Source of the DNA: Lysobacter sp. 5GHs7-4
GTDB taxonomy: Bacteria; Pseudomonadota; Gammaproteobacteria; Xanthomonadales; Xanthomonadaceae
Assembly: GCF_021284765.1 (NCBI RefSeq)
Contig: NZ_CP089924.1
Location: 2,622,001-2,686,000, forward strand
Reading direction: 5' to 3'
Length of the DNA: 64,000 bases
Shown here: positions 59,713-64,000 of the stretch, in pieces
Layout of the letters: each line of letters opens with the position of its first letter
Position numbering within the stretch: position 1 is the first letter of the stretch
Translations under genes and position numbers: made by a program
Notes under the pieces: generated by a model
The model's input: the letters and a program-made list of their open reading frames with translations, nothing else
Databases searched by the model: none
What the model was told of the DNA's origin: nothing

Positions 59713-62700
59713 GGTTTCGTCCCGATTGGAGTTGTACTGAAGCCCCCGAGGGGGACCTGGTCGATGGTTGCCTCCGGGATTCCTCCCCCCGTATAGCCGC
59801 CGGGTTTCCACAGCCCATCCCATGCGCCGATCTCATTGCCGCTAGGCATGCGAAGCCCGGTGGGTGAGGGTATATCAATACGCACCGGTGTTGTGCCCAG
59901 ATCGCCCGGGTTGAGTTTGAGCAATCGCTCCAGCTCATCAACGTCGCCGTTCGCCCTTGCGATGAGATCGTCGGCCACGGACTTCGGCATGACGAACTGA
60001 CCGCCAGGAGGACCTAACTCGAGACGCTTCGGATCCACGCCCCAGGCGATTTTCGATACCGGACCAGCAAACATCGCGAGGTGGGAATCGATGTAGTCCT
60101 TCGGTAGGTACTGCTCCGGCTTAAGCCGATTGGGCTTAGCAACGCCGACAATCGACGCATCGGTGTGCCCTGGCAGATACGGCGATCGCGCGAATCTGCC
60201 TCTTGCGTCTATCCATTGCCCTCTACTGTTTCTACGGACAGCGGGCCCGCAACTCAGGCCGAGCGGATCGGCCCACGCGATGGTATTTCTCGCGTACTCA
60301 TAGACACCGATGCCCCCTGCGAGCTTGATCGGGTCTTGGCTGACAAAGCCGCCGCTCGTCGGATCGAAGTATCTATAGCGATTGTAGTGGAGGCCCGTTT
60401 CCGTATCGAAGTACTGCCCTTGGAATCGAATCGGGTTGACGATCTGCGAAACATGGTGCCTTTCGATGGTGCCCCAGGCGCTATAACTCGCACTCCACAA
60501 AACATCGCCGTCGCCATCCGTGATCCTTGCCGGGCAGCCGTTGACGTCGTTGTGGTAGTAGGCGACGGAACGAGTCCCGGCCCCTAGCGTTTCGCAGGAG
60601 GGAACGCCGTTGCGATCGCCTTCGATCAATGCCAAAGGCTCGAATGTGCCGGGCCGGTGGACGTACTCGCGCGCCTGTGGGTGTAGCGCCTTGAGCGCCT
60701 GCAGGCGTTTTCGCGCCGCGAAGAAGTCGACGACATTGCTATTGTTGACCGGTTCGCGCGTGCAGTCGCTCGCACCGGAGTTGCTTTGGGTGACCTCGGC
60801 AAGCAGCGCATCGCCGTCCCAGAAGAACCAGGTCGTATCGACGGAGTTTCGTTTGAATACGCGCCGACCGATCGGATCGTAGCCGTAAGTGGTGTGGCAT
60901 TCCTCGCGCCCGCCGCCTTCCGAGCGGCTTTCGACGATGCGCTGATTTGCGTCCCACACCAATTTCAGTTCCACGCCTCGAGCTTCGTGCGAGTGCTCGC
61001 GTCGAATCAGGTTTCCGGCACGGTCGAACACATAATGTAATCCGTCGAAGTCGCCCTCGCGAGTCCATCCATCTGAAACGGCACCGCCACCGACGGCTTG
61101 CTTCATCTGAACTTGATTGATGCGAGTTCGCAGCCGATCACCCGCCGGGTCATTGAGCCAACGGGTGAGCTTCCCCATAGGGTCCGTGTGTTCGAGAACG
61201 CGCCCCATCGGGTCGTAGGTATAGCGATCAGTGCCGTGCTGGCTATCGGTGCGACGGGTGAGATTGCCGGCCTTGTCGTAGTCGTAGGTGCTATCAAATA
61301 ACGGAGCGTTGTCCTTCGTTACGGCCTGAGCACTGAGCAAGCCGTCGGCGTTGTAGCTCATCGTTCGCTTGAGCGCCGGAGTCAGCTGTTCGATCACCGC
61401 TTGGCCGAGCGCATCGCGCGTGACCGTGATCGGTGATGCGTCGTTGATCGTGATGCGACTGGGCTGGTTGAGCAGGTCGTACTGAACTGCGATCGTGTTG
61501 CCGGTAGCCGTGCGTCGCTCGATGCGATTGCCGACAGCATCGTAGGCATGGTCGATCGCATAGCCATTCTGCGATTCATGCAACAAGCGACCTTCGATGT
61601 CGAAGCGACGCACGACATGACTTACCGCGTTGCGAAGTTCGACCAGCTGTCCTGCCTTGTTGTACTTGAATGACTCCAGCGATTGCCTCGACGGATCGCA
61701 AGCATTCGGCAGGGTCTTCTTGGTGATTCGCCCAAGCGCATCGGTCTCGAACGCGATCACCTGACCGAGCGGATCGATGCTGCGGCGAAGGCGGTCGGTG
61801 GCGTCGTAGTCGTAGCGGCGCGACTGACCCCAGTAGTCGATTTCCTCGATAATGCGACCAAGCGGATCTCGAACGAACCGGAAGGTCTCGCCACGCTGGT
61901 TAATTACGCTGGAAATTTGCTCCTCGGTGTCATATGTGAACCCGACGCTATTGCCATCGGGTTGCACGCGCCTGGCGATTTGGCCGATTCCGCAGTACTC
62001 GATCCTGGTTTTCGCGCCGCCCTCATCGACATAGCCGGTGAGTTGATCTTCAGCATCGTATTCGCAGCTGATATGCCCGCCATTTGGCATGGCTACCGCG
62101 AGCAGGCGACCTTTCGCGTCGTATCCGTACGTAGTTCGGCGGCCGGATGCATCCGTGAGTTCCAGCAGGCGACCCATGGCGTCGTGCCTGAAGCGGCTGG
62201 CTTGACCGAGCGCATCGGTGATGCGCTGTAGCTGGCCGTGGCTATCGAACGCAAGACGGGTGGTCGCGCCCAGCGGGTTGGCGTGCTCGAGCAGCTGACC
62301 GGCCGCGTCATAGTCGTAACGCGAGATTGCACCGAGCGGCGTGGTGTGTTGCCGCAGTAGCCCTCGCGCATCCCAGACATGCGACCACGTCGCTCCGCCT
62401 GGATCGGTCACGACCAGGGGGCGGTCGTCTTCGTCGTACTCGGTCTGCAGCGTGCTGCCGTCGGGCCGCGTCAGCTTGAGCAGATTGCCATGCGCGTCGT
62501 ATGAGAACTCGGTACGCAGCGCCATCGCATCGATCACCGCGGTGGTGCGACCGACCTCGTCGTACTCGAACGTCGTGACGCCGTCGAGCGGATCTATCTC
62601 GCACAGCGGAAGATTATTCTCGTCGAACTTGACGGTGGTGACGTAGCCGAGCGAATCGGTGATCTCGGTTTCGTTGAGCAGGGCGTCGTAGCGGAACCTG

Positions 62701-64000
62701 TAATCGTACAGACCGCTGTCGCCCCAGGCGTGCACCACGCGCCATTGATCGTCGTAGGCATAGTGGAACGACAAGCCGACGCGGTCGGTATGGCGCAGCA
62801 AGCGGTGGTGGGCATACTCGAAGGTGCGCGCGGCACCCAGCGCGTCTATGGCGGAGATCAAGTCTTCGTCGCCGCTATAGCCGTAACGGACCAGCGGGTG
62901 GCTCAGGCCGTTGGCGGGGTCATGAAGCTGCAGCGATCGAACCAGGCCACTAGACGCTTGTACATCGATATAGCGGCCTTGCAGCATTTTCCCCGACTCG
63001 GCAGCCACAGCACCGCTTTCGACGATACGAACGAGTTGTCCGCTCTGACGCTCGAACTGCCAACAGTTTCCACACAGATCCTCGATGCGCTCGATCGGCA
63101 AGGGCGACACAGGCAGCGCAGCGACGTTGCCGACGCTACGCCGGAATACATAGATCACCCCGTCCTTGGTGCGCACCCGCCATTCGTCGTCCTGCGCGTA
63201 CAAACGCGCACCGTCGACGAACTCGCGTACCGCATGCTCCAGGCCCGGCGCGGCCGGCGCCTGCGGGAACACCGCGACGCCTTCGCCGCCGTGGAACAGC
63301 ACGCCGCCCTCGACGTCCAGCTCCAGCCGGATATCGGCCGGCGTCTCCCAGCCGTAGCCACAGACGCCGACGTGGTCGTTGTTGGAGCCGTATTCGCGCG
63401 TCCACGCCAGCGGCAGACGGCCGGGCACGACGAAGTCCTCGTGCGTCACCGACACGCTGCCGGTGCGGATATCCACCGGCTCGGCGCGCAGCACCTTGCA
63501 CTTCAGGAAACCCGGCTTCATGTTGCCGAACACCTTCTGGCGCAGCTTCTTGAAGGCCTTGCCGCCGCGCTTGAACACCGGGCCCAGCAGCTTGAACAGG
63601 CCCTTCATCGCCATCGCCATCAACGAGATCGTCGGCGGCCCGCCGACGTTGACGTTGGTGGGAATGGCCAGGTTCACCGCCGTGGGCAGGGTCAGCGACA
63701 GCTTGGGCTTCTTCGGCTTGCGGAGGCGGAACGGCGGCACCATGCCGACCACGTTGCAGTCCAGCACCGGCATGGCCAGCTTGGAGAAGGGGTCGCCGTC
63801 GGCCGACACCGTCATGCTGCCCATGAACAGTTCATCGTCGGTCTGCGGGCCGGTCGGCAGCTTGGGCAGGAACGCCGGGTGGTAGGCGCCCATCGGAATG
63901 TGCAGGTTCAAGCCGCCGGTGCCGGCGGTGGCGCGCTTGATGCCGTTGACGTGCACGGTGCCGCCCAGGAAGGGCAGGTAGTCGAACGGGTCCAGCACGA
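59709..64000 (-). CDS. Rhs polymorphic toxin 2 (5' end beyond the window)
   Basis: At least 1430 residues; about 37 residues are missing at the start when aligned with the first Rhs protein. It has the same order: PAAR-like N-terminus, DUF6531-type domain, YD repeats, and the core end GIGVYEYARNTIAWADPLGL. The toxin tip is the last 181 residues (59709-60254), with EQYLPKDYIDSHLAMF, a helical part (VADDLIARANGDVDELERLL) and RMPSGNEIGAWDGLWKPGGY near the end. The GNE...W.PGG pattern occurs in other polymorphic toxins, but I do not assign activity. Its tip is not related to that of the first Rhs. Confidence 0.88.
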   Translation of the reverse strand, partial: VLDPFDYLPFLGGTVHVNGIKRATAGTGGLNLHIPMGAYHPAFLPKLPTGPQTDDELFMGSMTVSADGDPFSKLAMPVLDCNVVGMVPPFRLRKPKKPKLSLTLPTAVNLAIPTNVNVGGPPTISLMAMAMKGLFKLLGPVFKRGGKAFKKLRQKVFGNMKPGFLKCKVLRAEPVDIRTGSVSVTHEDFVVPGRLPLAWTREYGSNNDHVGVCGYGWETPADIRLELDVEGGVLFHGGEGVAVFPQAPAAPGLEHAVREFVDGARLYAQDDEWRVRTKDGVIYVFRRSVGNVAALPVSPLPIERIEDLCGNCWQFERQSGQLVRIVESGAVAAESGKMLQGRYIDVQASSGLVRSLQLHDPANGLSHPLVRYGYSGDEDLISAIDALGAARTFEYAHHRLLRHTDRVGLSFHYAYDDQWRVVHAWGDSGLYDYRFRYDALLNETEITDSLGYVTTVKFDENNLPLCEIDPLDGVTTFEYDEVGRTTAVIDAMALRTEFSYDAHGNLLKLTRPDGSTLQTEYDEDDRPLVVTDPGGATWSHVWDARGLLRQHTTPLGAISRYDYDAAGQLLEHANPLGATTRLAFDSHGQLQRITDALGQASRFRHDAMGRLLELTDASGRRTTYGYDAKGRLLAVAMPNGGHISCEYDAEDQLTGYVDEGGAKTRIEYCGIGQIARRVQPDGNSVGFTYDTEEQISSVINQRGETFRFVRDPLGRIIEEIDYWGQSRRYDYDATDRLRRSIDPLGQVIAFETDALGRITKKTLPNACDPSRQSLESFKYNKAGQLVELRNAVSHVVRRFDIEGRLLHESQNGYAIDHAYDAVGNRIERRTATGNTIAVQYDLLNQPSRITINDASPITVTRDALGQAVIEQLTPALKRTMSYNADGLLSAQAVTKDNAPLFDSTYDYDKAGNLTRRTDSQHGTDRYTYDPMGRVLEHTDPMGKLTRWLNDPAGDRLRTRINQVQMKQAVGGGAVSDGWTREGDFDGLHYVFDRAGNLIRREHSHEARGVELKLVWDANQRIVESRSEGGGREECHTTYGYDPIGRRVFKRNSVDTTWFFWDGDALLAEVTQSNSGASDCTREPVNNSNVVDFFAARKRLQALKALHPQAREYVHRPGTFEPLALIEGDRNGVPSCETLGAGTRSVAYYHNDVNGCPARITDGDGDVLWSASYSAWGTIERHHVSQIVNPIRFQGQYFDTETGLHYNRYRYFDPTSGGFVSQDPIKLAGGIGVYEYARNTIAWADPLGLSCGPAVRRNSRGQWIDARGRFARSPYLPGHTDASIVGVAKPNRLKPEQYLPKDYIDSHLAMFAGPVSKIAWGVDPKRLELGPPGGQFVMPKSVADDLIARANGDVDELERLLKLNPGDLGTTPVRIDIPSPTGLRMPSGNEIGAWDGLWKPGGYTGGGIPEATIDQVPLGGFSTTPIGTKP
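63170..64000 (-). repeat. Duplicated rhs 5' region, copy of 58111-58941
   Basis: The two rhs genes are nearly identical in DNA from about codon 38 to codon 310, offset 5059 bases. Beyond that the proteins are still related, but with many differences, up to DPLGL, and have nothing in common after it. The sharp change in similarity fits gene duplication with later homogenisation of the 5' part. Confidence 0.85.

Noticed and set aside
63996..63998. GTG as the real start of the second rhs gene
   Set aside because: Alignment with the first Rhs shows this codon is Val38 inside the PAAR-like domain. The start is beyond the window.

Overview
The window is GC-rich DNA with dense genes. It looks like a Xanthomonadaceae chromosome, most likely Lysobacter or a close relative. 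This rests on the copL-copA-copB copper operon known from Xanthomonas, the DUF1249, DUF1244 and DUF2721 housekeeping proteins typical of the group, and REP-like palindromes between genes. I assign the genus by pattern recognition only. I saw no transposase, integrase, rRNA or CRISPR.

Layout. (1) 1-10.5 kb holds core metabolism: the end of mobA, moeA, a rhodanese-MoeB fusion, a secreted DUF2272 protein, an alpha/beta hydrolase, ltaE with a coupled DUF1244 gene, folD, guaB and guaA. (2) 10.6-19.1 kb is a catabolic cluster: an XRE-cupin regulator, a divergent GMC oxidoreductase, and a row of glutamine-synthetase-like ligase, aldehyde dehydrogenase, N-formylglutamate-amidohydrolase-like enzyme, APC permease and outer-membrane protein. 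Together these fit degradation of an amine or amino alcohol through gamma-glutamyl intermediates. (3) 19.3-30.4 kb has a DHA2 exporter with its divergent LysR regulator, tadA, a 135-bp tandem repeat array, two DUF2721 paralogues, orn, an mscS channel, ppsA with its divergent regulator gene, DUF1249, tRNA-Ala(GGC) and tRNA-Glu(TTC).

(4) 30.4-38.1 kb is the most interesting part. After two unknown small genes comes an operon with a DoxX protein, an HvfA-type precursor peptide (three EGKCG motifs and one EGQCG, fused to two EF-hands), a DUF692 MNIO enzyme (HvfB-like), a DUF2063 partner (HvfC-like), a haem-type ferric-reductase-like membrane protein, Ohr peroxidase and a thioredoxin-like lipoprotein. 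An OmpR-type two-component system follows at once. This is a predicted oxazolone/thioamide RiPP metallophore system, probably for copper, with an added redox module. (5) 38.1-46.6 kb is a copper resistance island: a P1B ATPase with a MerR regulator, then copL-copA-copB-cytochrome c-DUF411. Both halves carry nearly the same 16-bp palindrome, so one regulator may serve both. (6) 46.7-54.1 kb has DNA topoisomerase IB, an RND efflux pair and an Hsp70-like protein.

(7) 54.1-64 kb holds two tandem Rhs polymorphic toxins on the minus strand. Their N-terminal parts are almost identical and their C-terminal toxin tips are unrelated. Each toxin gene overlaps by 4 nt a small unknown gene that is presumably its immunity gene. 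The second rhs gene runs off the end of the window.
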